Source: Terriglobia bacterium
Lineage (GTDB): Bacteria > Acidobacteriota > Terriglobia > Terriglobales > Acidobacteriaceae
Length of the DNA: 64,000 nt
NCBI GenBank assembly: GCA_020073185.1
Contig: JAIQFT010000009.1
Location: forward strand, 1-64,000
Direction: 5' to 3'
Shown: positions 43,094 to 53,388 of the stretch, in pieces
Numbering within the stretch: position 1 is the stretch's first letter
Layout of the letters: the number at the start of each line of letters is the position of its first letter
The notes under the pieces: generated by a model
Seen by the model: only the letters and a program-made list of their open reading frames with translations
Databases searched by the model: none
Told to the model about the DNA's origin: nothing
Position numbers and translations under genes: made by a program

Positions 43094-44868
43094 ATGCGTT
43101 CCACGCGGTTTCTTGTTCCCGCTCTCATAATGTCCATGGTCATTTCCGCTGCGGCCCAGAATTCGTCGCAGACGCCAACGTTCAAAAGCCGCACCGATCT
43201 GGTGCTGGTTCCGGTGGTGGTCCACGACAAAGAGGGCAAACACGTTTCCGGTCTGAAGGCAGACGACTTCATCTTGGAGGACAACGGCGGCCGGCAGAAG
43301 ATTGCTGCCCTGGAGGAGATCACATCCGACAAGTCCGTTCCCGAACCGCCTCCCGATCTTGCCTCGGATGTAAAACGCGGGATCGTCTTCACCAACCAAC
43401 TTGCGAACCCGAGCCAACCCAAGGAACTGCTGATTTTCGTTATTGACCTGGTGAACGCTCCGTTCGTCGATACCGAACAGGGGCGGCGGGCGATACTCGG
43501 TTTTGTGGCGTCCCACATGAGTCCGAACCGCACCATGGCGCTGGTGGCCGTGGAGTCGGGAGGCGTGCGACTGCTGCACTCGTTCACCACTTCGCCGACT
43601 GTATTGAGCTCCGCCCTGCAAAATGTGACTGCGCTCGCGAGCGCGCCGGCAACGCAACGGCCGATTGAGGCACAACAGTCAGCGCTGAAGGACCAGCGGA
43701 TATTCAATCAGACCGCGAATCTGCTGGCGAGCGACGGCCTCAGCCCAAACCAGGCCGCCATGATCCTGATGGCGAATTTCATCTCCGGTGCGCGCGTGCA
43801 GATGTCCCAGTCTTACCTGGCAGCGACGGCGGGTCGCACCGACCAGAACATCGCAACCGCGCTGGAATCCCTGCGCCAGATTGCGAGCTGGGTAGCCGGC
43901 GTTCCGGACGCAAGGTGCTGGTGTGGCTCACCGGCGACATCCCATTCGTATCCGGGCAGGGGACGATGGCATTGGGCAGGCTGGGCATGGAGGAGTATGA
44001 GCGCACCATGAAAGCGCTGGCCGACGCCAACGTGGCGATCTATCCGGTGGATGTACGCGGTGTCGTGCCTTCGACGATGTACGTAAAGGGCTATGTGGAT
44101 CCCACCCGGCAGCAGCAACAAACGATCGCCGAATCCTTGGATGCTTCGCCCACCGGCATCGCCCGCCGCAGCCAGTCGCTGCAAGTCGGGGTCACGCACA
44201 TGGAGGACGCGCATGAGGCCATGAATTACTTCGCCGGCCTGACCGGGGGCAGGGCCTACTACAACCGCAACGACATTCCCCGCGTGCTGGACGATGCGGC
44301 CACCGACTCCTCACGCTACTACATGCTCAGCTACTACCTCGACCGCAACCACGCCAAGCCGGGATGGCATAAGCTGAAGGTGAGCGTCCACCACCAAGAC
44401 GCCACGGTGCACGCCCGCAACGGCTTTTTTGTGGACAAACCGGCCCAGGATTCTTCGTCCACCAAGCAGCAGGATGAAGTCACGGCGCTTTCCTCGCCCT
44501 TCGAATACACCGCTTTGCCGGTCAACCTGAAATGGATGGATACAACCGCCCGCGGCGATAAGCGCCATGTACGCTTTGAGGTTTATATTCCCGCTTCCTC
44601 CGAACTCATCGGCAAGGACCTCAACACTTTGGACTTGGATGTGATTGCGACCGCTTTTGGTGGCGGCCGCGATGTGGCCGGGCAATCCTCTAAAAGCATC
44701 AAGTCGCAACTGAAGCCGCAAGCGCAGGAACAAATCCAGAAATTCGGGCTAACTTACGTGAGCGATCTCGACCTGAAGCCCGGCGAGTACGCGGTGCGCC
44801 TGGTGGTGCGCGACAACCTCACCGGACGGCTGGGGAGCATCACCGCGCCGCTGAAGGTCGCGCCGTAA
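43094..44868 (+). pseudogene. VWFA-related acidobacterial protein, frameshifted
   Basis: Family TIGR03436-type secreted VWA protein: signal peptide (MRSTRFLVPALIMSMVISAAAQ), then TFKSRTDLVLVPVVVHDK, a VWA-like domain with LLIFVIDLVN, and a C-terminal YLSDLDLKPGEYAVRLVVRD-like strand pair. Aligning with the intact paralogue just downstream shows one C missing at 43903-43905 (GTTCCGG against CTTCCCGG), which splits the gene into frames 43094-44011 and 43915-44868. The second frame is intact to its end. This may be a true mutation or a sequencing error. Confidence 0.85.
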
Positions 44869-45092
44869 GCAGGCTTGCTTTGCTTGCAGGCTGGAGGGTT
44901 CGGGACCTGGGTGTCCCTGGGCGCCTGAGGACAGCCTCGATTCCCGCTTCGGTTCCAATCTGCAATCTTTGCGATTTTTTCTGGCCGGAACAGCAGTGCG
45001 CTGTGTGTACTATGTAAGCAGATACTTACTTAGCGTTCCCCCGACGCGGCCTCTCGGCTAGTACGGCTGCGCAATCTCTGTGGAGGCGCCCA

Positions 45093-46847
45093 ATGCGCAA
45101 CGCACTCTCCTGCTTCGCGCTCGCCGCTTGCCTGATTACCACCTGCCACCAGGCGCCTGCACAACAGCAGCCCACCACACCAACCTTCAAGAGCCGCGCC
45201 GACCTGGTCCTGGTGCCAGCGATTGTGCGCGACAAGCATGGGTCGCATGTCAGCGGTTTGACCGCGTCCGATTTCACGCTGATGGACAACGGCGCGCGGC
45301 AGAAGATCGCGTCGGTGGAGGAAATCGGTCCGGCAGCGAATCCAGCGCGCCCAGAAACTGTGGACGCGCAGTCCGCAGGGGCGGCGGAATTCACCAACTT
45401 TGCCGGCCGGACGACGCGCGCACCGCAGCCGACCGGAGTCATCATCATTGCCTTGGACCTGGTTAACACGCCGATGCTGGACTTGGTCACGGCTCGCCGC
45501 GCCGTCGTCCAGTTCCTGAGCACGCAAATCAAGAACAGCCAGCCAGTGGGATTGGTGACCATCGAACCCGGACAGGTGCGCATGCTGCACGCCTTCACCA
45601 CCTCGACTGCCATTTTGAACGCGGCGCTGCAGCGCGTCACCGCGGTCGGCGCAGTCGCGGAAACCGCAGTCCCGACAACCAATGACCAGGTCACGCCCAG
45701 GGATGCCGCTTCCATCCAGGCTGAGAGCGCCGCTCTGAGCCACTTCATCGATCCCCAGGCAGCAGCGGCGATGCAGGACCTGAGGGACGCGACCACGGCG
45801 ATGAACCGGGCGCGGCAGGCGCAGGGCGTAGGGACGACGCTGGACGCACTCCGACAGATCGCCTCTTGGGTGGCGGGGCTTCCCGGACGCAAGGTGCTGA
45901 TCTGGGCGACGGGACAAATCCCGTTTATTACCGAGCAAGGCCAGATGGGGCTGGGCAAATTGGGCGCTGAAGATTACCAGCGCACCATGAAAGCGCTGGC
46001 CGACGCCAATGTCGCCATCTATCCGATGGATGTGCGCGGAATTTTCAATGCCGACTTCGCCGCTAACAGCAGCTTGTACATGGGCCCGGGCTCGGATGTA
46101 TTTGACGAAATGATCGCGAGGCCGACCCGCGGTAGCAGGGGTGTGCAAAGGGCAAGTGGCATGCTGCAACGCGGCGTATCGCACCTGCCGGAGAATCATT
46201 TCGCCATGAACGACCTTGCCAAGGCCACCGGCGGGCAGGCCTTCTATAACCGCAACGACATTCCTAAGATGTTCGACGCGGCGGTCGCGGACTCCGCGCA
46301 CTACTACATGCTGAGCTACTACCTGGATCACGCCCACAGCAAACCCGGCTGGCACAAGTTGCAAGTCAGCGTGAGCCGTCCGGAGGTAGTGACGCGCGCG
46401 CGCACGGGATTTTTTGTCTCCCACGCTGCCGACAACAAAGCTTCGTTGCGCGAAGCGGATGAGAACACTGCCCTGGCTTCGCCGTTCGAGTACACCGCGC
46501 TTCCCATCACGCTGAAGTGGAAAGACACGCAGGCGGGAAGCCGCAAAGTGCAATTCGAGGTCAACCTCCCGCCGGCGGCCGGCGTGGTGGATGCGGAGAA
46601 CAATTCCGTGGACCTGGACTTCCTGGCAGTCGCGACTGCTGCCAACGCGGAAGTAGCCGGTCGCTCGACACGGAATTTTCACGCGACTCTCGGATCTGCC
46701 GCTTTACAACAGATCACGACGTACGGCGTCACCTATCTGAGCGATCTCGACCTGAAGCCCGGTGAGTACGCCGTGCGCCTGGTGGTGCGCGACAACCTCA
46801 CCGGACGACTGGGAAGCATCACGGCGCCGCTGACCGTCGCCAAGTGA
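45093..46847 (+). CDS. VWFA-related acidobacterial protein
   Basis: 584 residues, the intact tandem paralogue. Signal peptide at the N-terminus (MRNALSCFALAACLITTCHQAPA). The VWA domain starts at IIIALDLVNTP; its metal-site DxSxS motif is not conserved, as usual in this family. QIASWVAGLPGRKVLIWATG, MKALADANVAIYPMDVRG and HYYMLSYYLDH follow. The last about 100 bases are nearly identical to the end of the upstream copy. Role unknown; the family is strongly expanded in Acidobacteriota. The 3' end overlaps the converging glycosyltransferase gene by 29 bases. Confidence 0.88.
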   Translation: MRNALSCFALAACLITTCHQAPAQQQPTTPTFKSRADLVLVPAIVRDKHGSHVSGLTASDFTLMDNGARQKIASVEEIGPAANPARPETVDAQSAGAAEFTNFAGRTTRAPQPTGVIIIALDLVNTPMLDLVTARRAVVQFLSTQIKNSQPVGLVTIEPGQVRMLHAFTTSTAILNAALQRVTAVGAVAETAVPTTNDQVTPRDAASIQAESAALSHFIDPQAAAAMQDLRDATTAMNRARQAQGVGTTLDALRQIASWVAGLPGRKVLIWATGQIPFITEQGQMGLGKLGAEDYQRTMKALADANVAIYPMDVRGIFNADFAANSSLYMGPGSDVFDEMIARPTRGSRGVQRASGMLQRGVSHLPENHFAMNDLAKATGGQAFYNRNDIPKMFDAAVADSAHYYMLSYYLDHAHSKPGWHKLQVSVSRPEVVTRARTGFFVSHAADNKASLREADENTALASPFEYTALPITLKWKDTQAGSRKVQFEVNLPPAAGVVDAENNSVDLDFLAVATAANAEVAGRSTRNFHATLGSAALQQITTYGVTYLSDLDLKPGEYAVRLVVRDNLTGRLGSITAPLTVAK

Positions 46848-48138
46848 ATGCTTCTGTAGCCGCATAGCACATCAGCAGCAGCATGAGCGGCTCCAGCACG
46901 TGCCGGTAGCGCACCTGGCTGTATGTGAGGTAATACGGCAGCGGATACAGGAGAATCGCGGCAAAAAACAAGGGCCAGGCATGGAGCTGCCGCCGGTGCG
47001 CGACCAGCATCGCCGGCAGCAGCAGGAAACTGAGCGCGGCGAAGCTCCACGGCAGCCAGTACCAGGCAATTGCCGGCCGGTAGCCGATGGCGCTGCCGTC
47101 CCAGAAGTACACCACGCGGCGCGCTGTCAGCCTGAGGAAGTCCCGCTTCGAGGTGCGCACCCACGCCAGCGCCTGGTGCAACTTCGCGCTCACGTACGCC
47201 GGCTCGCCCATCGCCTGGTAGCGGGCGAGTTCGGCGGCGTTGCCCGCCGGATGCTGGCCGATCCAGCCTCGCCCGACGCTGTAGCTCGTATTTCCCAGGA
47301 AGAATTCCAACCCGAAGTTGCTGCGCAGGAACGTCCATTGGCCGAATACCACCCGGTTGCGTACCAGCCACGGCGATATCACGACCAAGCATGCCGCCAA
47401 ACTCAGCATCGCGGGCTTGACCCATTCGTTCCCTCGCCGATGCAGTTGGAATCCGCGCCACACCAGCGATGCCGGCAAAAGCGGAAGCAGCGCCGGATTC
47501 ACCAGCAGCGCGAATCCCCAGAGCGCGCCGAAGCCGACCCACATCATGCGGCTGGCGGGTTCAGCCAGGCGCAGCGCGTACCAGAATAGGCAGGCAAACA
47601 GGAGCGTGCTGAGGCTGATCTCCCATACCCAGCTTACCGCCCACTTGCTGAACCATGGGAACACCGCCCACAGCAGCGCGGCGGCGATTGCCGCGCGGCG
47701 TCCGACCGTGCGCTCCCCAATGCCCAAGATGGGGATGCAGGTCAACGCCGAGAAAAGACTTTGCAGCGTCAGCAGCGCTGCCGCCGCCTTCGTACTCAGC
47801 ACGCCAAAGCCGGCAAAGAAAATTGCGCACAGGTACGGATACACCGGCGCCACCCACGATGTCGGACCCGTGTATGCCGGGCTGAATGGCGAACTGAAGC
47901 CGCGTCCTTCGGCGATGGAGCGCGCGATGGAAGTGGTCTCGTTGAGGTAAGAGTAGTCGTCCACCCGATAGCTGGCGAACAGGTAGGTATGCGCCGCCAG
48001 CATGAAGCCAATGCGCACCGCGAAGGCGAGCACGACCAGCCAGAAGATCGCGCGTGCTTGCCGGCCGCGCACGCGCACTGCGACGTCGCGGTGAGCGTTG
48101 GAGCGAGGGGTCTCGACGGATGGGGTTGGTGCGCTCAT
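46819..48138 (-). CDS. Glycosyltransferase family 39-like membrane protein
   Basis: 439 residues from MSAPTPSVE. About 10-12 membrane helices. The first periplasmic loop contains YRVDDYSYLNET with the acidic pair expected for polyprenyl-phosphate-sugar transferases of the PMT/ArnT type. Further on, SPWLVRNRVVFGQW and YRHVLEPLMLLL are typical. It would add sugar to lipid or protein at the outer face of the inner membrane; the acceptor is unknown. Confidence 0.78.
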   Translation of the reverse strand: MSAPTPSVETPRSNAHRDVAVRVRGRQARAIFWLVVLAFAVRIGFMLAAHTYLFASYRVDDYSYLNETTSIARSIAEGRGFSSPFSPAYTGPTSWVAPVYPYLCAIFFAGFGVLSTKAAAALLTLQSLFSALTCIPILGIGERTVGRRAAIAAALLWAVFPWFSKWAVSWVWEISLSTLLFACLFWYALRLAEPASRMMWVGFGALWGFALLVNPALLPLLPASLVWRGFQLHRRGNEWVKPAMLSLAACLVVISPWLVRNRVVFGQWTFLRSNFGLEFFLGNTSYSVGRGWIGQHPAGNAAELARYQAMGEPAYVSAKLHQALAWVRTSKRDFLRLTARRVVYFWDGSAIGYRPAIAWYWLPWSFAALSFLLLPAMLVAHRRQLHAWPLFFAAILLYPLPYYLTYSQVRYRHVLEPLMLLLMCYAATEAFTWRRSAAP

Positions 48139-48179
48139 TCCGGGTGCGTGCGGGCAGCCTACCACGGAACTGCAGCGCG

Positions 48180-48596
48180 TCAGAACCAGGTGTTGCGCTT
48201 GTAGGCGCGATATTCCTCGCCGAAGCGCTCTTCCAGCACGCGCTCTTCCCGTCGTGCCCGCACTACTTGCAGAGGTATCACAAGCACCAGCAGGACAAGA
48301 AGTTTGGGCATGTCGAGATACAGGAACAATCCCGCGATGCCGATAGCGCTGAATACGTACACCGGGTGGCGAATGCGGCTATATATCCCATGGGTCACCA
48401 GGATGTTCGCCTGCGGCGTGATGGAGAACGCGTTGCCAAGCTGAACGCGAGCAATCGTCAGCAGGGCAAAGCCAAACACAGCGAGCACGCCCCCTGCCAG
48501 CCGCATGGGCGTCCACGGCGACCTCGCCCCGACGATCATGACCGCCGCAATGGCGGCCATCGGAACAATTGTGACGAATTTTGCGCTGCGTTTCAC
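48180..48596 (-). CDS. Isoprenylcysteine carboxyl methyltransferase-family protein
   Basis: 138 residues with four membrane helices. THGIYSRIRHPVYVFS and EERVLEERFGEEYRAYKRNTWF are the conserved SAM-binding region of the ICMT/phospholipid methyltransferase family. Bacterial members methylate small lipids or unknown substrates. Lies downstream of gatA on the same strand. Confidence 0.85.
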   Translation of the reverse strand: MKRSAKFVTIVPMAAIAAVMIVGARSPWTPMRLAGGVLAVFGFALLTIARVQLGNAFSITPQANILVTHGIYSRIRHPVYVFSAIGIAGLFLYLDMPKLLVLLVLVIPLQVVRARREERVLEERFGEEYRAYKRNTWF

Positions 48597-48663
48597 TTGG
48601 GCATTCTAACGACGGGCGATCAGGCCGACGCGGTCGCGCCAATCTATCAACGGGCGCTTTCGC

Positions 48664-50103
<1,440 letters not shown>

Positions 50104-50180
50104 TTGCGTTTGATGCCATTGGCTCTTGGCCATTGACCGTTGGCAAATGCTTGGGATCGGTTCCTACCAATGGCCAACGG
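50104..50180. repeat. CCATTGGC micro-repeat between gatC and gatA
   Basis: Words of the type CCATTGGCTCTTGGCCATTG and CCAATGGCCAACGGC recur in both orientations in the short gap. Confidence 0.55.
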
Positions 50181-50525
50181 CTATCTTTCAATCACCCGTG
50201 GCACTTTGAAGAACGCTCCATCCGTCTCCGGCGCGTTCTCCATCACCACTTCGCGCGGCAGCGATGGCCCGGTCTTGTCTTCGCGCATCGCATACGCAAA
50301 GCGCGCCGTACCGGCTTTGCTCTCGTCAATACCGTAGCGATCGGAGGTCTGCGCCATGGGTTCGACGTTGGAAGTGTCAAGCTCGTTCAGGCGATCCACA
50401 TAATCCAGGATGGAATTCAAGTCCTTAACCATGCGCGCGCGTTCGTCGTCGGTGAGTTCCAGGTTGGCCAGCTCGGCGACGTAGAGGACATCTTTCTCGG
50501 TTATCGGTTGTCGGTTATCGGTCAT
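50181..50525 (-). CDS. gatC: Aspartyl/glutamyl-tRNA amidotransferase subunit C
   Basis: 114 residues. VLYVAELANLELTDDERARMVKDLNSILDYVDRL and the downstream NVEPM are conserved in GatC, the linker that clamps GatA to GatB. Its first eight residues (TDNRQPIT) are encoded by a GGTTATCGGT-type micro-repeat, so the N-terminus may be recent or the start may lie later, although no other start is near. Upstream of gatA in the same operon, after a DciA-like gene. Confidence 0.92.
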   Translation of the reverse strand: MTDNRQPITEKDVLYVAELANLELTDDERARMVKDLNSILDYVDRLNELDTSNVEPMAQTSDRYGIDESKAGTARFAYAMREDKTGPSLPREVVMENAPETDGAFFKVPRVIER

Positions 50526-50529
50526 CGGG
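50493..50529. repeat. CGGTTATCGGTTGTCGG micro-repeat overlapping the gatC start
   Basis: Four imperfect copies of a CGGTTAT/CGGTTGT word. The tract covers the gatC start codon and first codons. Confidence 0.6.
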
Positions 50530-50832
50530 TTAGCTGCCGGTGCGCTGGGCGCCGCCGGATTCTTGGGCGGTCACGAACTCGATGCGCCTGACGTTGGCAA
50601 ACTGGTTGAGCGTGGAAAGGTAACGCGGAACCAGTGCGAGCAGCTCGCGACGCCACTGCGCGTCCGGCACCTCGACGTGCAGCACGCCTTCGCTGTAGCC
50701 GAGTGCACGGGTACGGGCGGCCACCGTGGCGCCGCAGGCCAGAGGCCAGCCATGCAGCGGCGCTTCCGCCGCCGGTCCACGCCGTATGGCATCGACCACG
50801 ATCTTCTGCAATCCGTCGCGCGCGCTCCGCAC
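50530..50832 (-). CDS. DUF721 (DciA-like) protein
   Basis: 100 residues from GTG 50832, which has a GAGGAGG ribosome site 4 bases upstream. The DciA/DUF721 domain reads as VVDAIRRG, WPLACGATVAARTRALGYSEGVLHVEV and WRRELLALVPRYLSTLNQF. DciA proteins help load the replicative helicase DnaB. It begins a minus-strand group DUF721-gatC-gatA with only 4 bases to gatC. Confidence 0.8.
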   Translation of the reverse strand: MRSARDGLQKIVVDAIRRGPAAEAPLHGWPLACGATVAARTRALGYSEGVLHVEVPDAQWRRELLALVPRYLSTLNQFANVRRIEFVTAQESGGAQRTGS

Positions 50833-50940
50833 CCACCCTCCTCGCGAGACTGGGATTCTACCACTGGTCACCTGGGCGCGATTACTGGCGTAATTTGCAA
50901 GTTTTTCCGCCCGCTGTAGGATGCGTTTCGGGATGAATCC

Positions 50941-51066
50941 ATGAAGAACACGCACAAGCCAAGGACATGGGCAGAAGCCGCGGACACTCGTGTGTGGGAT
51001 CTCCTTACCTTCGGCCTGATCCTGAGTCTTTCGGCGCTGGCGTACCTCTGGTTCGTTCCCCGTTAG
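50941..51066 (+). CDS. Tiny single-TM protein A
   Basis: 41 residues, too short for most gene finders. A basic N-terminus (MKNTHKPRTW) leads to TRVWDLL and one membrane helix (LTFGLILSLSALAYLWF) ending VPR. It is paralogous to the protein encoded at 51301-51417, with the shared pattern TRVWD-x2-(T/S)F-x4-LS-x-LAY-x-W-x-VP. N-in, C-out topology is predicted. A real terminator follows at 51154-51179. No function known. Confidence 0.65.
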   Translation: MKNTHKPRTWAEAADTRVWDLLTFGLILSLSALAYLWFVPR

Positions 51067-51153
51067 GTCCTAGGTTGGATCACTTGACCGCCGGGCTGCG
51101 CCGCAACTTGGGGGAGGGGCGGCGCAGAGTCGGCGGCAAACTTTGGAAACGAT

Positions 51154-51179
51154 GGGCACGGCGCGAGCTGTGCCCTTTT
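51154..51179 (+). terminator. Intrinsic terminator
   Basis: GGGCACGGC-GCGA-GCTGTGCCC followed by TTTT: a 9-bp stem (one G-U) with a GNRA tetraloop, 88 bases downstream of tiny protein A. Confidence 0.75.
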
Positions 51180-51300
51180 AGTTGCCATTTCGTTCCACTT
51201 CGACGGTTACCTCGGGGCAAGGCCGGCTGACGGGTACAGTGGCCGGAGGTAAGGTTGTCACCGGGGCAGGCTTGGGACACCATCTGCGTGGGGGTAGCTT

Positions 51301-51417
51301 ATGCCGATCGTTGATTCGCGCACGCCGCTCAACGAAACTCGGGTCTGGGATTACATCAGCTTTGCGATCCTGGTGCTGCTGTCCGTGCTGGCCTATACCT
51401 GGCTGGTCCCCCACTAG
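51301..51417 (+). CDS. Tiny single-TM protein B
   Basis: 38 residues: MPIVDSRTPLNE, then TRVWDYI and one membrane helix (SFAILVLLSVLAYTWLV) ending PH. A GTGGGGG ribosome site lies 7 bases before the ATG. The same TRVWD...LAYxWxVP signature as protein A argues that both are translated and have been kept by selection after duplication. The stop codon directly abuts the 3' end of the converging cca gene. Confidence 0.7.
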   Translation: MPIVDSRTPLNETRVWDYISFAILVLLSVLAYTWLVPH

Positions 51418-52836
51418 CTAGGCACGGCGCTCCAGGGGATATTCGCGCCGGACCAACTCGATTGCCTGTTCGCGCGTGGTGACGCGTCCCTCGAGCTGCG
51501 CGTCTTCCACCGCGGCGAGGATCTCCCGAAACAACGGCCCGGCCCGGTAGTCCATGGCAAGCAGGTCGTGGCCGGTGATCAGCGGGCGGGGACGGATCTC
51601 CTCCGGCGGGGTCTCCGCCAACCGCTGCCGCAGAGATTCGTAAATGGAAAGATCGCCGTGGCTGGCGAGGCAGTCAATGCGGTGCATCTCCAGGTGCTCG
51701 GCAAACTGCGGTTGGCGCATGAAGCGTTTCAGGGTCGAAGGGTTCATTTTCAGCGCGTCGGCAAAGCGCATGTGCTGGCCGACGAGCGCGGCAATCTGGT
51801 GCGTGTCGTCGTTCGACATGCACAGGCGGCGCGCAATGCCCCCCGCCATCGCCACTCCAACCTCCACATGATGATCGAAGCGGATGCGGTCGGGCGCGAC
51901 GCGAAACGTGGGCGGCTTGCCGACATCATGCAGCAACGCGCCCCAGGCGAGCGTGCGCGAAGCGCCCGACGGCAGCATTTCCAGCATGAGCAACGTGTGC
52001 ACCCAGACGTCGCCCTCGGGATGGAACTGTGGCGGCTGCTCCACACCCTTCATCTTCTCAACTTCCGGCAGGACCTCGTGCAGCAGGCCGGGTTCATCCA
52101 GCAGTTCGAAGGCGCGCCGCGCATGGCCTTCGGTGAGCATCTTGGTGAGCTCGTCGCGCACGCGCTCGCGGCTGACCTGCGCGATTTGGGGCGCGACCTG
52201 CCGGATGGCGCGCATGGTTTCCGGTTCGATTTTGTAGCCGAAGCGCGCCGCGAAGCGCACCGCGCGCAACAGGCGCAGCTTGTCTTCGTCGAAGCGCTTC
52301 TCGGGGGAACCAATCGTCCGGATGATCTGGTGATGCAGATCGCCGAGCCCGCCGACGTAGTCGAGCACCTGGTTGGTTGTTGGGTCGAGCAGCAGGCCGT
52401 TGATGGTAAAGTCGCGCCGCTGCACGTCCTCGCGCGGGTCTTGGGAGTAGGTGACCTGGTCGGGGTGGCGGCCGTCGGTGTAGAGACCGTCGGAGCGGAA
52501 GGTGGCCACCTCAATTGATCTGGTGATCGGATGATCGGACGATCTGGCGATCGATTCGTTTGCTGCAGCGTCTTCTAGATCACCCGATCGCCCGATCGCC
52601 CGATCGCCCGACTCCACCGGCACCAGCACCACGCCGAACTGCGCTCCCACCGCCCAGGTTTCGGGAAAAATGCGCATCACGTCTTCCGGATGGGCATTGG
52701 TCGAGACGTCGTAGTCGGCGGGTTCGCGTCCGAGCACCAGGTCGCGCACACATCCGCCCACCAGGTACGCCTGGTAGCCGCGCTCGCGCAGCGTGCGCAC
52801 GATTTCGATGGCGGCGGGTTTGGCGGAGTCAGACAT
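51418..52836 (-). CDS. cca: CCA tRNA nucleotidyltransferase
   Basis: 472 residues. The nucleotidyltransferase head has LVGGCVRDLVLGREPADYDV (GG and the DxD pair), EVATFRSDG, QRRDFTINGLL and KLRLLRAVRFAARFG; an HD domain (LLHDVGKP) follows. It adds or repairs the 3' CCA of tRNAs. About 33 extra residues between VVLVPVES and EVATFRSDG are encoded by a GATCGCCC micro-repeat tract (52515-52612), an in-frame insertion into a loop between strands. Otherwise normal length. Confidence 0.93.
   Translation of the reverse strand: MSDSAKPAAIEIVRTLRERGYQAYLVGGCVRDLVLGREPADYDVSTNAHPEDVMRIFPETWAVGAQFGVVLVPVESGDRAIGRSGDLEDAAANESIARSSDHPITRSIEVATFRSDGLYTDGRHPDQVTYSQDPREDVQRRDFTINGLLLDPTTNQVLDYVGGLGDLHHQIIRTIGSPEKRFDEDKLRLLRAVRFAARFGYKIEPETMRAIRQVAPQIAQVSRERVRDELTKMLTEGHARRAFELLDEPGLLHEVLPEVEKMKGVEQPPQFHPEGDVWVHTLLMLEMLPSGASRTLAWGALLHDVGKPPTFRVAPDRIRFDHHVEVGVAMAGGIARRLCMSNDDTHQIAALVGQHMRFADALKMNPSTLKRFMRQPQFAEHLEMHRIDCLASHGDLSIYESLRQRLAETPPEEIRPRPLITGHDLLAMDYRAGPLFREILAAVEDAQLEGRVTTREQAIELVRREYPLERRA
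52515..52612. repeat. GATCGG/GATCGCCC micro-repeat inside cca
   Basis: Imperfect copies of a GATCGGAT/GATCTGGC word at 52515-52556 and CGATCGCC at 52578-52612, separated by about 20 bases. In frame with cca; adds Arg/Ser/Asp-rich residues. Confidence 0.75.
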
Positions 52837-52866
52837 CAGCGCGTCGTTGCAATCGATGCTCGTGAC

Positions 52867-53073
52867 CTAACTACTCGGCATCGGAAGCGATTCGGTTTCC
52901 AGCGTCCTTAAATCCAAGCTCTGCGACGCGTGTTGAATATCAATACCGACAACCCGGCCGTCGGCGTCGAAATCTACGACCAATCCGTCCGCGATCTCGC
53001 GTGAATCGACACTCGGTCTCGCATTCAGGTCGATGTAGAGCGAGTCAGTTTCGGGATAGTAGTGTAGCTTCAT
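52867..53073 (-). CDS. DUF2283 family protein
   Basis: 68 residues. The family pattern is YYPETDSLYIDL, IADGLVVDFDADGRVVGIDIQHAS. DUF2283 proteins are small and often encoded beside a second small gene. Here the ATG follows a GATAGGAGC ribosome site 9 bases after the upstream gene, forming a two-gene unit. Function unknown; an antitoxin-like role is a guess. Confidence 0.85.
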   Translation of the reverse strand: MKLHYYPETDSLYIDLNARPSVDSREIADGLVVDFDADGRVVGIDIQHASQSLDLRTLETESLPMPSS

Positions 53074-53082
53074 CCAATGCTC

Positions 53083-53331
53083 CTATCGCCGGTCCGGTCC
53101 TAACCGGAAATTACGGTCGGGAAATGCATTGTGGATTGTCTGCCCATCCTCGAGCGTCACCACCCGCAAGACCCGGCCCTCCAACTCCGGCACTGGACCC
53201 CAATATCGAATCCTGCCGTCCGGCTGTACTTCGCGTGCGAGCGGCTTGCTGACTATCCGTTCACACCACTCAACCTTCAAATACGTCCGCTTCCGTAGCA
53301 CTTGCTCACGAAAGTAGCGCGTCGTTTTCAT
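53083..53331 (-). CDS. Small basic protein paired with DUF2283
   Basis: 82 residues from MKTTRYFREQVL. Conserved-looking blocks: VEWCERIVSKP, QPDGRIRYWGPVPELEGRVLRVVTLEDGQTIHNAFPDR. This compact basic domain resembles the partner usually found beside DUF2283 in many bacteria; the length suits a toxin or RNA-binding protein, but no catalytic motif is identified. Longer frames upstream belong to the strand opposite tsaD. Confidence 0.65.
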   Translation of the reverse strand: MKTTRYFREQVLRKRTYLKVEWCERIVSKPLAREVQPDGRIRYWGPVPELEGRVLRVVTLEDGQTIHNAFPDRNFRLGPDRR

Positions 53332-53388
53332 CCGAACCGGAACCGCTGCAGCCAAGCAAGCGTCTGCAGCTATTGCTAGTATAGAGAC

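Noticed and set aside
52515-52612. Repeats in cca as a regulatory or CRISPR element
   Set aside because: Units are too short and irregular, and lie in a coding frame.
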